Below, piece by piece: positions 26,091 to 34,276 of a stretch of 38,748 nucleotides of DNA; the first letter of the stretch is position 1; each line of letters starts with the position of its first letter. The translations under genes and the position numbers were made by a program. The notes under the pieces were generated by a model, which ran no database searches, had not been told where the DNA came from, and saw nothing but the letters and a program-made list of their open reading frames with translations. The stretch is from JBGRQB01 sp041725875 (lineage in GTDB: Bacteria; Bacteroidota; Ignavibacteria; Ignavibacteriales; Melioribacteraceae), in assembly GCA_041725875.1 (NCBI GenBank), contig JBGRQB010000019.1:1-38748 (forward strand). Direction: 5' to 3'.

Positions 26091-26113
26091 TCGGAGGTGC
26101 GATTATAAGTTTT
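26091..26113 (+). promoter_or_regulatory. Conserved leader element, copy 2
   Basis: TCGGAGGTGCGATTA, matching copy 1 at 25534 in 14 of 15 bases, with a T-rich tail. A looser relative (TCGGGAGTGCCGGTTTTATCG) follows at about 26156, so this leader may carry two related motifs. Just before the ATG both genes also share AATCAAAC(T/C)AAAGG, which includes the ribosome binding site. Confidence 0.5.
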
Positions 26114-26215
26114 TGTTTATGAAATTCTTTGTATTTCACTGGAATATGGATGAAATCGGGAGTGCCGGTTTTATCGTAATTCACAAAACTAATAATCAAA
26201 CTAAAGGGAAACGTA

Positions 26216-26518
26216 ATGGAAAAAATCAAACTGAACCTCGAAGAATTAAAAGTTGACTCTTTTAATGTTATCAGTGATGATGCAAAAGACCAGGGAACTA
26301 TTCTTGGTAACAGACCAACACCTTACAGCGGTTGTGGAGATATGACTTGCGGAAATACCGGCTGTGGCGAATGCGGAACAGCAGACTGTGTCAGTAACTA
26401 CTGCACAAATGGTTGTCCAACACAATATACTTGCAGAACTTGTCTTGAGGATACTTGTACTACTGATGTACCTCATCATTGCACAGGCGAAAAAACAATG
26501 AATTATGATTGTATGTAA
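26216..26518 (+). CDS. Cysteine-rich RiPP precursor-like peptide 2 (pinensin-type leader)
   Basis: A 100-residue paralogue of the 25627 peptide. The leader reads IKLNLEELKVDSFNVI and then QGTILGN; the core holds 12 cysteines in nearly the same frame: CGDMTCGNTGCGECG, DCVSNYCTNGC, TCRTC, PHHCTGEKT. Differences are a three-residue deletion that removes one cysteine of the TC repeat, and a changed C-terminal tail (NYDCM). The shared core positions, including DMT, NTG and PHHC.GEKT, argue for selection on a defined ring or metal-ligand pattern. The 29-base stretch 26339-26367 is identical to 25750-25778, pointing to recent duplication or gene conversion. Good ribosome binding site (AAAGGGAAACGTA). 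It ends in its own terminator. No modification enzyme nearby. Confidence 0.75.
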   Translation: MEKIKLNLEELKVDSFNVISDDAKDQGTILGNRPTPYSGCGDMTCGNTGCGECGTADCVSNYCTNGCPTQYTCRTCLEDTCTTDVPHHCTGEKTMNYDCM

Positions 26519-26534
26519 TACCCTGAAAATTTTT

Positions 26535-26560
26535 AAAACCCCTTGCCCTCAAGGGGTTTT
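26535..26560. terminator. Bidirectional terminator after RiPP-like gene 2
   Basis: AAAACCCCTTG and CAAGGGGTTTT form a perfect 11-bp stem around CCCT, with T-rich flanks on both strands. It ends the plus-strand peptide gene and the long minus-strand envelope operon whose last gene stops at 26582. Confidence 0.85.
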
Positions 26561-26581
26561 CTATTTTAAACTTTTCTGTTA

Positions 26582-27919
26582 CTAAAACTCATAAATAAAA
26601 GAAACTCTTGGTTCAATTTTCTTTTGCGGTTCATATCCAACAACATTTTCATTATCGTCGCGCACCGGAGTGAAAGTCCAGTTATAAACCATAGACACAA
26701 GCATATAAGGCAAAGGCTTATATCCGATTTCCGCATAAAGGTATGATCTGTCATCCAGTGTAAAAATGTCTGTATCTTTGGAAATATTTACTTTATCATA
26801 CCCTGCTCTTGCAACAAAAGGTACAGATTTTGGTAAAATGTTTGTGTATAAATGAAGCACACCACTTTCAGGATAATCATCTAACCGCTGATAAGAACCA
26901 AGTATATCAAAGGTTCCAAGAACTCTTACAAGCAACTCGCCGTAATATCCGTTGCCAGCACTTTCGGTTCTTTTAAGAACAGCTACTTTTGAAGTAACTT
27001 TTCCTGTTGTTTTATCAAGTTTAAATCTTTCAATTTCATAAAGAGGATTAAAATATGAAGGCAAATAGTTATCGCCATTTATCCTGCGTTCAAATTTAGT
27101 TTTGATTTCTACTAACCCCAAACCGTAAAATCCCATTTCAATACCGGCGGCAAAACCTGATCCAAAGTCGATAATTTTATTGTAGTCAGCATAAAGATCA
27201 ATATTAACAGATTCACTTCTCAAAACAGGAAAGCCAAGATCAATACCAACAATAGAAATACTTCCGTCATCGGTAACCGGACTAAAAGTATCTGTTTCCG
27301 AATCATAAGTACCGGAACTTACGCCCGCATATTTGTTAACGTCTGTAACAATTGAGGCACCAACTTCCATATCACCAATTACAGGAATTTTGCCAATTGC
27401 TCCGTCGGCAAACGGTTTCATATATCCTCTTAACCCCATAACACCTGACTGGGCAAAGTTGCCGTAAACCATTTCCAGACCAAAATTATCCATATTTATA
27501 TCAAGTTCAACACCAACTTTTCTTGTATCAAAACTCGGACTGTTATTATACATATACATGATTGTTCCGTGTCCGATAGTTGCATAATCCAGTGCGCCGA
27601 CTCTTATATAAAACGGGTCTTTCTTTTTACCATATCTCACAAAACGAATTATACTCAGGTAATCGGAAAACTCGTTATAATTTTCTGAGCGTAATCTTCC
27701 GTCGGGACCAACTTCAAAATTAATATCGAGTCCTACACCAACTTTACCAAGGGAAAATTCAGGAAACAATCTAAAAGCATAATGTGGTTTTTCGTCAATC
27801 CAGGTAACTCCGAGTCCGCCCCCAATAACATTTTCACCATAATAAAAGGGATTTTTATACTGCGCAGTTAGAAAATTTACTGAAATGAAAAACAACAAAA
27901 AAAGTGTTAACTTTTTCAT
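26582..27919 (-). CDS. Outer-membrane beta-barrel protein, unknown family
   Basis: A 445-residue protein with a signal peptide (MKKLTLFLLFFISVNFLTAQ) and no internal membrane helices. The mature part alternates short amphipathic strands rich in Gly, Tyr and Phe, and ends IEPRVSFIYEF, with the terminal aromatic residue typical of BAM-inserted barrels. I do not recognise a named family or pore specificity. It is the last gene of the operon beginning at rsgA, 48 bp after the EnvC-like gene, and sits in front of a strong terminator. Context (lipoproteins, peptidoglycan-hydrolase activator) fits an envelope structural or transport role, which is inference. Confidence 0.7.
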   Translation of the reverse strand: MKKLTLFLLFFISVNFLTAQYKNPFYYGENVIGGGLGVTWIDEKPHYAFRLFPEFSLGKVGVGLDINFEVGPDGRLRSENYNEFSDYLSIIRFVRYGKKKDPFYIRVGALDYATIGHGTIMYMYNNSPSFDTRKVGVELDINMDNFGLEMVYGNFAQSGVMGLRGYMKPFADGAIGKIPVIGDMEVGASIVTDVNKYAGVSSGTYDSETDTFSPVTDDGSISIVGIDLGFPVLRSESVNIDLYADYNKIIDFGSGFAAGIEMGFYGLGLVEIKTKFERRINGDNYLPSYFNPLYEIERFKLDKTTGKVTSKVAVLKRTESAGNGYYGELLVRVLGTFDILGSYQRLDDYPESGVLHLYTNILPKSVPFVARAGYDKVNISKDTDIFTLDDRSYLYAEIGYKPLPYMLVSMVYNWTFTPVRDDNENVVGYEPQKKIEPRVSFIYEF

Positions 27920-27967
27920 AAAACCTTCAATTTATAATAATTTAATTTTTTCTAAACCGGAGTGAAA

Positions 27968-29179
27968 TTATTTCCTGGAAAGCCATCTTTCAGGATTTTT
28001 ATAATTTCTGTCATTCCATACTTCGAAATGTAATAATTTGCCTTCTAAACTTGTATTAACTTTTCCAAGTTTTTGTCCTCTGGAAAGCCTCTGCCCTTCT
28101 TCAACCTGAACATCTGTAATATGTCCGTAAACAGTTCTGTATTCGTCTCTGTGCGCTACAATCACTACGGTTCCATACCCGGGAATCCATCTGATTGCAG
28201 AAACAAATCCTTCTGCCACAACATTTACATCAGTATATTTTCCCGCTTTAATATCAATTCCGTAGTTCTGTGTAACCGTGTTAAGTTTTGTATTTTTGTT
28301 TTCTCCAAACTTCCTTACTACTTTTCCTCCTTTTAGCGGCCATTTTAATTTGCCTCGTAAAGCGGAAAAATTCTCAAGAGAGCTGTAATTAAACCTATCA
28401 GGAATCTTCACATTTTTATTTTTTAATCTTTTGGTTCTGATAGATGCTAGTCTGCGCTTCTCTTCTTCAATGAGTTTGGTAATGATATTTCTTATTTCGA
28501 TTTCGTTATTCTTTTTATTAGAAATTTCCTGTTCAATATTTTTTTGATCTTTTTTAAGAACGGAAATTAAATTCTTTTTTTCTTTCTTTTTTGATTTCAG
28601 TTTTGATTGTTCTCTTGCTTTTTCAGATGCGAGTCGGTGTTTATTTTGTTTTTCCCTCTCAACTTTTGAAGCAAGTGTTTCAAGTTCTTTTTGAGTATCG
28701 TTTAAGCGTTCAAGTTTTAATTCATTGTTTCTGGTAACAGCTTCAAGATATTTGTAGCGGTTAAGTGCTTCTCTGACGGAGCTTGCATTAAAAAGATAAT
28801 CCAGTTTACTTTTTTGTCGGTTTTTGTATACCCACACAACGTATACGGAGTAATCATCTTTAAGTGCTTTAATTTTAGATTGAATATCGTTCATCTGATT
28901 AACCAGCTTGGCTACTTCAGATTTTTTACTCAATTCTTCTTGTTTTAATTTGTGAATAAGTTTGGAAAGGAGTGAATTTTGTTTGTTAATTTTCTCAAGA
29001 GATTCGATGGATTCCTTTTCCCTTTTGGATTTGGAATCCAGTTCATCTTGTAATTTTTTTATTTCGGAACGAAGCTCCGAAAGCTGTTTTTGCGTCTTCT
29101 TAATTTTAGGTGTTTCCTGAGCAAAAACAGCTGAACTTAAAACAAGTAAAATCAATATTTTGAAAAACAGTTTTACCAT
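27968..29179 (-). CDS. EnvC-like peptidoglycan hydrolase activator (coiled coil plus degenerate LytM)
   Basis: A 403-residue periplasmic protein: signal peptide 1-20, long coiled coil (about 25-250), and a C-terminal LytM/M23-type domain (about 275-403) with WPLKGGKVVRKFGE, GIDIKAG, GYGTVVIVAHRDEYRTVYGHI and LLHFEVW. Compared with active M23 enzymes, the first zinc ligand His is Asn305 (QNYGID) and the first His of HxH is Leu382, while Asp309, His353 and His384 remain. This is the pattern of EnvC-type regulators, which activate amidases during division instead of cutting peptidoglycan. Its start overlaps the end of the lipoprotein gene upstream by 7 bp (translational coupling). Activator role is inferred from family and missing ligands. 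Confidence 0.85.
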   Translation of the reverse strand: MVKLFFKILILLVLSSAVFAQETPKIKKTQKQLSELRSEIKKLQDELDSKSKREKESIESLEKINKQNSLLSKLIHKLKQEELSKKSEVAKLVNQMNDIQSKIKALKDDYSVYVVWVYKNRQKSKLDYLFNASSVREALNRYKYLEAVTRNNELKLERLNDTQKELETLASKVEREKQNKHRLASEKAREQSKLKSKKKEKKNLISVLKKDQKNIEQEISNKKNNEIEIRNIITKLIEEEKRRLASIRTKRLKNKNVKIPDRFNYSSLENFSALRGKLKWPLKGGKVVRKFGENKNTKLNTVTQNYGIDIKAGKYTDVNVVAEGFVSAIRWIPGYGTVVIVAHRDEYRTVYGHITDVQVEEGQRLSRGQKLGKVNTSLEGKLLHFEVWNDRNYKNPERWLSRK

Positions 29180-29964
29180 CTTATAATTTTGATATCATCC
29201 GGTAAGTTAAGTTTCAGATTTCCTATTTTTTCATTCACTTTTATATTTTTATAGTTAATAGTCAATTCCTGTTTTTCATTTCTGTTTCTGATTTTTGTTT
29301 TATAAGGAATTGGAACATTATCTATATTTTTATAATGTGTATATCTTCCTTCAAAGATAATATTTTTTTTGTTTTCTATCACTTTATAATCAAGAAGTGC
29401 GTTATCAAGAATATTAACAAGATATCTATATTCTTTGTTCGACATCTGATCTTTGTAAGTTAACACATAATCATCTTTGTTGATCTGGAAATTATCCGGT
29501 TCCTGACTCAACCTTTCGGTGAGATTAACAGCACCGGCAAATGCGTCCATAAGCTCATTAAAGTTAAGATTAACTTTAAAAGCTCTTTTCAAAAGTTCCG
29601 GTTTTATTGGTCCGATATAAGCAACGTTTGCATTTGGTTCATAAAACACAACATCATTTCTGGAAACAACTGCATGTGCAAGATCGATTCCAAAAGGACC
29701 GTAAATACTGAATTTGATTGAATCTGGTTTTTTAATTGCAATTTCAAAACTTCCAATTGCTTCCAGATCGGGAGTGTTAATTTCTATCTTTCCTGTTCCC
29801 TCAAAAGATTTTATTTTTCTTCTGTTGGCTTCTATCTTTTTTAACAGTCTGTCAGCCGGTAAAACTTTCTTTTCAACAGTCGGTTGTTTTGCCGGAACAC
29901 ATCCTTCTAAAATAAGGACCAGAACTATTACTAAAAATGATATTAAACTTAATTTCCTGTTCAC
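29173..29964 (-). CDS. DUF4292-like / LolA-fold lipoprotein
   Basis: A 263-residue lipoprotein: the signal ends in LILEGC, with Cys22 as lipidation site. The mature part begins with a helical stretch (KKIEANRRKIKSFEGTGKIEI) then long antiparallel strands (IGSFEIAIKKPDSIKFSIYGPFGIDLA, given as residues about 66-92), the pattern of DUF4292 and other LolA/LolB-fold proteins that bind lipid or lipoprotein tails at the envelope. It overlaps the TPR gene by 4 bp (ATGA) and the EnvC-like gene by 7 bp, so the three are translationally coupled. In Bacteroidota a DUF4292 gene between a TPR gene and an M23 gene is a recurrent arrangement. Exact ligand unknown. Confidence 0.75.
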   Translation of the reverse strand: MNRKLSLISFLVIVLVLILEGCVPAKQPTVEKKVLPADRLLKKIEANRRKIKSFEGTGKIEINTPDLEAIGSFEIAIKKPDSIKFSIYGPFGIDLAHAVVSRNDVVFYEPNANVAYIGPIKPELLKRAFKVNLNFNELMDAFAGAVNLTERLSQEPDNFQINKDDYVLTYKDQMSNKEYRYLVNILDNALLDYKVIENKKNIIFEGRYTHYKNIDNVPIPYKTKIRNRNEKQELTINYKNIKVNEKIGNLKLNLPDDIKIIRW

Positions 29965-31772
29965 TCTTTTTCCTTCAAAATTTTATTTTTAATTTCTTCA
30001 TTATCTTCATCAAATTTTAATGCTTTTTCCCAATATTCCAGGGCTTTGGTTTTATCATCCATTTTAAGATAAATATCGCCGAGATGTTCCAGTAAAGCAG
30101 GATCTTCTTCATCCTTTTCATAGGCTTTAAGAACATATTCCAAAGCTTTTTCCAGATTTCCCATCTTGAACATTATCCATCCGTAAGTATCAAGATAAGA
30201 TGCACTTTCCGGTTCAGCATCGAGTGCCTGACGCGACATTTGCTCAGCTTCTTTGAGTCGGATTCCTCTTTCAGAAAGTGAATAAGCATAATTGTTAAGA
30301 ACCAGAACGTTTGTTGAATCTATTGCAAGTGCTTTTTGGTAAAGGGAATCAGATTTTTCATAAACTTCTCTGTTTTCGTAAATCAAACCCAAATTACTTA
30401 AAACCTGCACATTTTCAGGATCTATTTCCAGAGCTTTACTTAAATATTTAATTGCTTCGTCATCTTTATCAACTCTGTCGAGATTAAATCCGTACGCCAT
30501 TAAAGCCGTAATATCAGTACTATTAAGCTTCACAGCTTTTTCAAGATACTTAACTGCATTTTCATTATCTTCATTTGAAGTGTACGATAAACCAAGTATA
30601 AGGTTTAAGACGAAATCATCGGGGAAATTGTTAATAGCTTTTGAAAGAATTTCTATAGATTCGTCATATCTTTGGTTATCGAACAATAATCCGGCTAATC
30701 TGGTTAAAATTTGCACATTCCATTCAGCAAGCTTAAATGAATCTTTATAATAATCTATTGCAATTGAATCTTTCTTTTCAGCCAGAGAAACTCCGCCAAG
30801 ATAAAATTTAATTTCCCAGCTTGTTGTATCCTGATCCACAACTTCCAGCATTTTTTTTGCCACCGGTAAAACTGTGCTGTCAGAAATACTTTTATTAAGA
30901 TAGGAAGCACAAATTCCTACTTTTACAGGAAACACGACTTCTTTTTTGTGCAAGATTTTCAGATACTCTTCGGCTCCTTCAATCCATTTATTATTCTGAA
31001 TAAAAATATTTCCTTTAAATTCTATCAGATGAACATCATCGGGATAGGTCTGCAATGCTTCATCGAGCATAGCTTCAGCTTTTGCAAAATCTTTCTTTTT
31101 AATATAAGTCTCTATTAAAATTTTCTGCAGATATAAGTTCTCAGGATTTAATTTCAGAAGTTCCTGCATTGTGCTGATTGTTTCATCAATGCGTCCCATT
31201 CTTTCATTAAGATCTGCAATTTTCACAAGCACTGACCATTCGGGTCCGGTTAAATCAAGAATTTTATTATATGTTTCAAGAGCTTCAAGAGGTTTATCTG
31301 TCCCGTATAACATTCCCAGATTGTAAAGCGCTTTTACGTTTGCAGAATCGAGTTTAATGATGTGATTGTAAACTGTAACCGCAGAATCGGGTAAATTAAC
31401 TTTTTTGTAGATTGTTCCCAAGAGGTTGTTGTATTCGATATTATCCGGTTCAAAATCTACAGATTTTTTGGAATGTTTCAGCGCGAGGATTCTTTCACCA
31501 GTTATAAAATGACTTTTTGCAAGTGCGTAGTGAATTCCGGCACCCGGATCAAACTTTAGCGCCTGCTTATATTCATTTATTGCTTGTTTGTAATCGCCTC
31601 GCATTTCGGCAATGTTGCCATTTATAAAATGTTCGGAAGCTTTATCAATGCTTGTTTTTGAGACTTCCTTTTTTATATCCCGGGTAGATGTTTTTTTTAC
31701 AATTTCCTTTGATGCACAGGAAAAAAGAAACAATGAGAATACAAGTAGCGCAAAATAGTTTAATTTATTCAT
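29961..31772 (-). CDS. TPR-repeat lipoprotein
   Basis: A 603-residue lipoprotein (lipobox LFLFSC, Cys19) made of about 14-15 tetratricopeptide repeats filling residues 45-600. Clear repeats include YKQAINEYKQALKFDPGAG, PDSAVTVYNHIIKLDSANV, DENAVKYLEKAVKLNSTD and KAYEKDEEDPALLEHLGDIY. TPR solenoids bind protein partners, here presumably at the outer-membrane inner face or periplasm. It begins 11 bp after the rsgA stop and overlaps the DUF4292-like gene by 4 bp. Partner unknown; the coupled EnvC-like and LolA-fold genes suggest an envelope assembly complex. Confidence 0.88.
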   Translation of the reverse strand: MNKLNYFALLVFSLFLFSCASKEIVKKTSTRDIKKEVSKTSIDKASEHFINGNIAEMRGDYKQAINEYKQALKFDPGAGIHYALAKSHFITGERILALKHSKKSVDFEPDNIEYNNLLGTIYKKVNLPDSAVTVYNHIIKLDSANVKALYNLGMLYGTDKPLEALETYNKILDLTGPEWSVLVKIADLNERMGRIDETISTMQELLKLNPENLYLQKILIETYIKKKDFAKAEAMLDEALQTYPDDVHLIEFKGNIFIQNNKWIEGAEEYLKILHKKEVVFPVKVGICASYLNKSISDSTVLPVAKKMLEVVDQDTTSWEIKFYLGGVSLAEKKDSIAIDYYKDSFKLAEWNVQILTRLAGLLFDNQRYDESIEILSKAINNFPDDFVLNLILGLSYTSNEDNENAVKYLEKAVKLNSTDITALMAYGFNLDRVDKDDEAIKYLSKALEIDPENVQVLSNLGLIYENREVYEKSDSLYQKALAIDSTNVLVLNNYAYSLSERGIRLKEAEQMSRQALDAEPESASYLDTYGWIMFKMGNLEKALEYVLKAYEKDEEDPALLEHLGDIYLKMDDKTKALEYWEKALKFDEDNEEIKNKILKEKE

Positions 31773-31783
31773 TAAATCCTCGT

Positions 31784-32740
31784 TTACTTAAAAATCATAC
31801 CATCTTCAATTGAATCAAGCATATTAAGGTAGCTTTCATATCTTTCGATAGAAATTTCTTCATCCTCCACTGCGTTTATAACAGCACAGCCTGGTTCGTG
31901 AAAATGTGTACAAGTATTAAATTTACAATCGTTAATATACTCGGTAAATTCTTCAAAATAGTGGCATAAATCAATCTTCTTTATTCCATAAGGTTCAATT
32001 TCTCTAATTCCCGGGGTATCAATTACAAAAGTATTTTCTTCAACTTCAGAAAGAACACTTGTAACCGTTGTATGTGTTCCTTTGTTAGTTTGCTCGGAAA
32101 TTTCTCCCACACGATGTTCAAGCTCCGGATAAAGAGCATTAAGAATGGATGATTTTCCAACACCTGATTGTCCCCAAAATGCAGATACCTTACCTTTCAG
32201 ATTTTCTTTTATTGCTTCTACTCCTACTGAATTTACTGCTTCGGTCAAATAAACTTTACAATTCACTTCGTTGTAAAGTTCCTTCCAGTATTCAAATTCT
32301 TCATAATCGCAAAGATCCAGTTTATTAATTATAATATGAGGAGTAATTTTAAGACTTAGAGCAGTTACTATTAGTCTGTCAATAACCCTGTTATTAAAAT
32401 TGGGAGAGACCGCACTGGAAACTATATAAAGATCATCAATATTTGAGGCGATGATTTGCTCCAGTCGTTCCCCTCTAAAACTGGCGCCTTTTATTTTGGG
32501 AGCTTTTCTGGAAAGGTAATTTTTTCTTTCGTAAATTTTTGTGATAACACCTGTGTTGTCGTTATTTGGTTCAAAATCAACATTATCGCCAACAGCAGCT
32601 ATATCGAGTGTATGAAGTTTATCTTTTTTGTGTCCGTATATTTTCTTGAATTTGCCTCTTAAAGAGCATCGAAGAGTTGTTTTATCTTCAGTAAAAACGT
32701 AGTAATCTTTACTTTCTATTTTAAATATGGTTCCTTTAAT
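31784..32740 (-). CDS. rsgA: Ribosome small-subunit GTPase RsgA, apparent AUU start
   Basis: A 318-residue circularly permuted GTPase that checks late 30S maturation. OB fold first (KGTIFKIESKDYYVFTED..., about 1-75), then G4 IINKLD (Asn139-Asp142), G1 GQSGVGKSS (190-198), G3 DTPG (241-244) and the zinc knuckle C272, C277, H279, C285. The frame is open from a stop at 32771-32773, but between there and the OB fold I find no ATG, GTG or TTG. The first GTG (32266) would delete half the protein, including the OB fold and G4. The codon in the right place is ATT (32738-32740), preceded five bases earlier by GAGG and followed by AAAGGAACC, giving M-KGTIFKIES. A terminator U-tract ends about 13 bases upstream. 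First gene of the envelope operon. Confidence 0.85.
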   Translation of the reverse strand: MKGTIFKIESKDYYVFTEDKTTLRCSLRGKFKKIYGHKKDKLHTLDIAAVGDNVDFEPNNDNTGVITKIYERKNYLSRKAPKIKGASFRGERLEQIIASNIDDLYIVSSAVSPNFNNRVIDRLIVTALSLKITPHIIINKLDLCDYEEFEYWKELYNEVNCKVYLTEAVNSVGVEAIKENLKGKVSAFWGQSGVGKSSILNALYPELEHRVGEISEQTNKGTHTTVTSVLSEVEENTFVIDTPGIREIEPYGIKKIDLCHYFEEFTEYINDCKFNTCTHFHEPGCAVINAVEDEEISIERYESYLNMLDSIEDGMIFK

Positions 32741-32761
32741 AAAATCCTCACTTATATAAAA

Positions 32762-32790
32762 AAAAGCACCTTATAAAATAAGGTGCTTTT
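32762..32790 (-). terminator. Intrinsic terminator directly upstream of rsgA
   Basis: On the minus strand AAAAGCACCTTA and TAAGGTGCTTTT make a perfect 12-bp stem around a 5-base loop, followed by eight T residues ending about 13 bases before the rsgA start codon. It ends the transcript of the outer-membrane protein gene that stops at 32816. Because no room is left for a promoter after it, rsgA must either be read through from here or be driven by a promoter lying inside or upstream of the hairpin. Confidence 0.9.
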
Positions 32791-32815
32791 ACTATCTTTT
32801 CAATCACAATTATTT

Positions 32816-34252
32816 TTAAAGTCGTAATCCCAGATTAAGTGAAAAATTGCTTTTTTCAACTTCCTGGAAAGTTCTTGATACATTTGAACCGTAATTATCG
32901 CCAAGATCATCCCACCATCCGTATAAATATGCTGCATCAAGTGTTAACTGAGGCGAAAGTTCATATCCAATACCGGCAGTGATATATTTTTTATCATATT
33001 TACTTGCATCGTTTTTATATGGAGATTTATTAACTATAAATCCCATTCTTAAAGAGACTGGTAAATTCGGCATTTTGTATTCGGCACCAAAATTAAGATT
33101 AGCAACGGTTCTGAAACTATTATCTATTACAGTATTTTTTTCTTTTTCATCAGCAGAAGAAAATCCGTCTGTAAACTTCATTTGCTTATAATTAATAATG
33201 GTTACATTTCCTGATAATGAAAAACCGCTTCTTGTGTATGAGGTTCCAAATGAAAACTCAAAAGGAGTTCTTACATTGTAAGTATTGCTGCTGTAAAGCC
33301 AGGTAGTTTCAAATATATCATCCTTAAATATACTTTTCCCTATAACGCCATATCTTTCTTCAATTTCAAAAAAGTCCGGACTTTTAATTGAACCGGCAAA
33401 TCTTAAGCCGTTGTTCATTTTATATAAAATACCTAATGTAAATCCATAGCCTGAAACATCCTGAGTAATTCTGTCAGTCATTTCAAATCTCTGAAAATCT
33501 TTGGTTCTTTCATCAGAATCATCCAACAACAGATTTTCATCATAAACATCTTTCGTGTCACTCTCTACATAAAATCTGTCTTGTGTATACTCACCATAAT
33601 ACAGATTCATTGTAATCCCGACAAACAAATTCTTTTGCATTTCAACTGCAAATGCAGCAGAAACTTTATCAAGATAACCTTTTTCGTCTATTTTTCCGTT
33701 TTGATTCAAATTACCATTGATTTTTGTATCATCATATTTGTAGACATCATTTTCTTTTACCGGAAAGCTTAAACCAAGTTTATAAGCGAGATCATCATTG
33801 GCATAAGCAAGGGTTTTAATCATAGAAGTGTTTGACGTGTTAAATCCGTCAAAACTAATTGATTTTGTAAAATCAGCAACACGTTCGTAAGAGAAACCGA
33901 AAACCATACTTCCTCTTACAGTTGGAATAGGAGCAACAAAACCTAACTGACTAAAATTGTTTTTAGTTTTATCTTCGGAAAAAGTATTTCCAAAAAATGT
34001 TGTTTTTGTATTAACACTATTAAAGTTGAGTCCCAAACCAAACTGTGTATCTTTTACTAATCCCAGAGTTGCCGGGTTATATGAAAGTCCGGATAAATCA
34101 TTTCCGGTTGTAAGAACACTGTTTCCCATTCCCAAAGCCCTTGCATTAGACAGCGTATTTCGGGAAGAATAGCGCAAAATATCGAGATAATTTTGCGCCA
34201 TACAAGCTGAAAAAGTAATTGCTGTTATAACTATAATTCTAATAATTTGCAT
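32816..34252 (-). CDS. OmpP1/FadL- or PorV-like outer-membrane protein
   Basis: A 478-residue barrel protein with a signal peptide (MQIIRIIVITAITFSACMAQ). The start is ATG 34252 with GGTGA upstream; a TTG twelve bases earlier is also in frame but less likely. The mature N-terminus, SNARALGMGNSVLTTGNDLS followed by GLSYNPATLGLV, is the hallmark of the FadL/OmpP1 and PorV-type superfamily common in FCB bacteria, where members import hydrophobic molecules or act in T9SS. The rest is beta-strand-rich (MVFGFSYERVADF, FSFGTSYTRSGF) and ends NFSLNLGLRL. It follows the Tyr/Arg-Ser lipoprotein gene by 24 bp and is likely co-transcribed with it. Specific substrate not determined. Confidence 0.75.
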   Translation of the reverse strand: MQIIRIIVITAITFSACMAQNYLDILRYSSRNTLSNARALGMGNSVLTTGNDLSGLSYNPATLGLVKDTQFGLGLNFNSVNTKTTFFGNTFSEDKTKNNFSQLGFVAPIPTVRGSMVFGFSYERVADFTKSISFDGFNTSNTSMIKTLAYANDDLAYKLGLSFPVKENDVYKYDDTKINGNLNQNGKIDEKGYLDKVSAAFAVEMQKNLFVGITMNLYYGEYTQDRFYVESDTKDVYDENLLLDDSDERTKDFQRFEMTDRITQDVSGYGFTLGILYKMNNGLRFAGSIKSPDFFEIEERYGVIGKSIFKDDIFETTWLYSSNTYNVRTPFEFSFGTSYTRSGFSLSGNVTIINYKQMKFTDGFSSADEKEKNTVIDNSFRTVANLNFGAEYKMPNLPVSLRMGFIVNKSPYKNDASKYDKKYITAGIGYELSPQLTLDAAYLYGWWDDLGDNYGSNVSRTFQEVEKSNFSLNLGLRL

Positions 34253-34276
34253 AAAATTCACCAATTTAATTATTGT

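Noticed and set aside
31784..32266. A 160-residue RsgA starting at GTG 32266
   Set aside because: It would lack the OB fold and the NKLD motif, both of which are intact in frame upstream; the full frame is clearly one gene.
34253..34264. TTG start of the FadL/PorV-like gene
   Set aside because: ATG at 34252 has GGTGA at proper distance and opens directly with the signal peptide.
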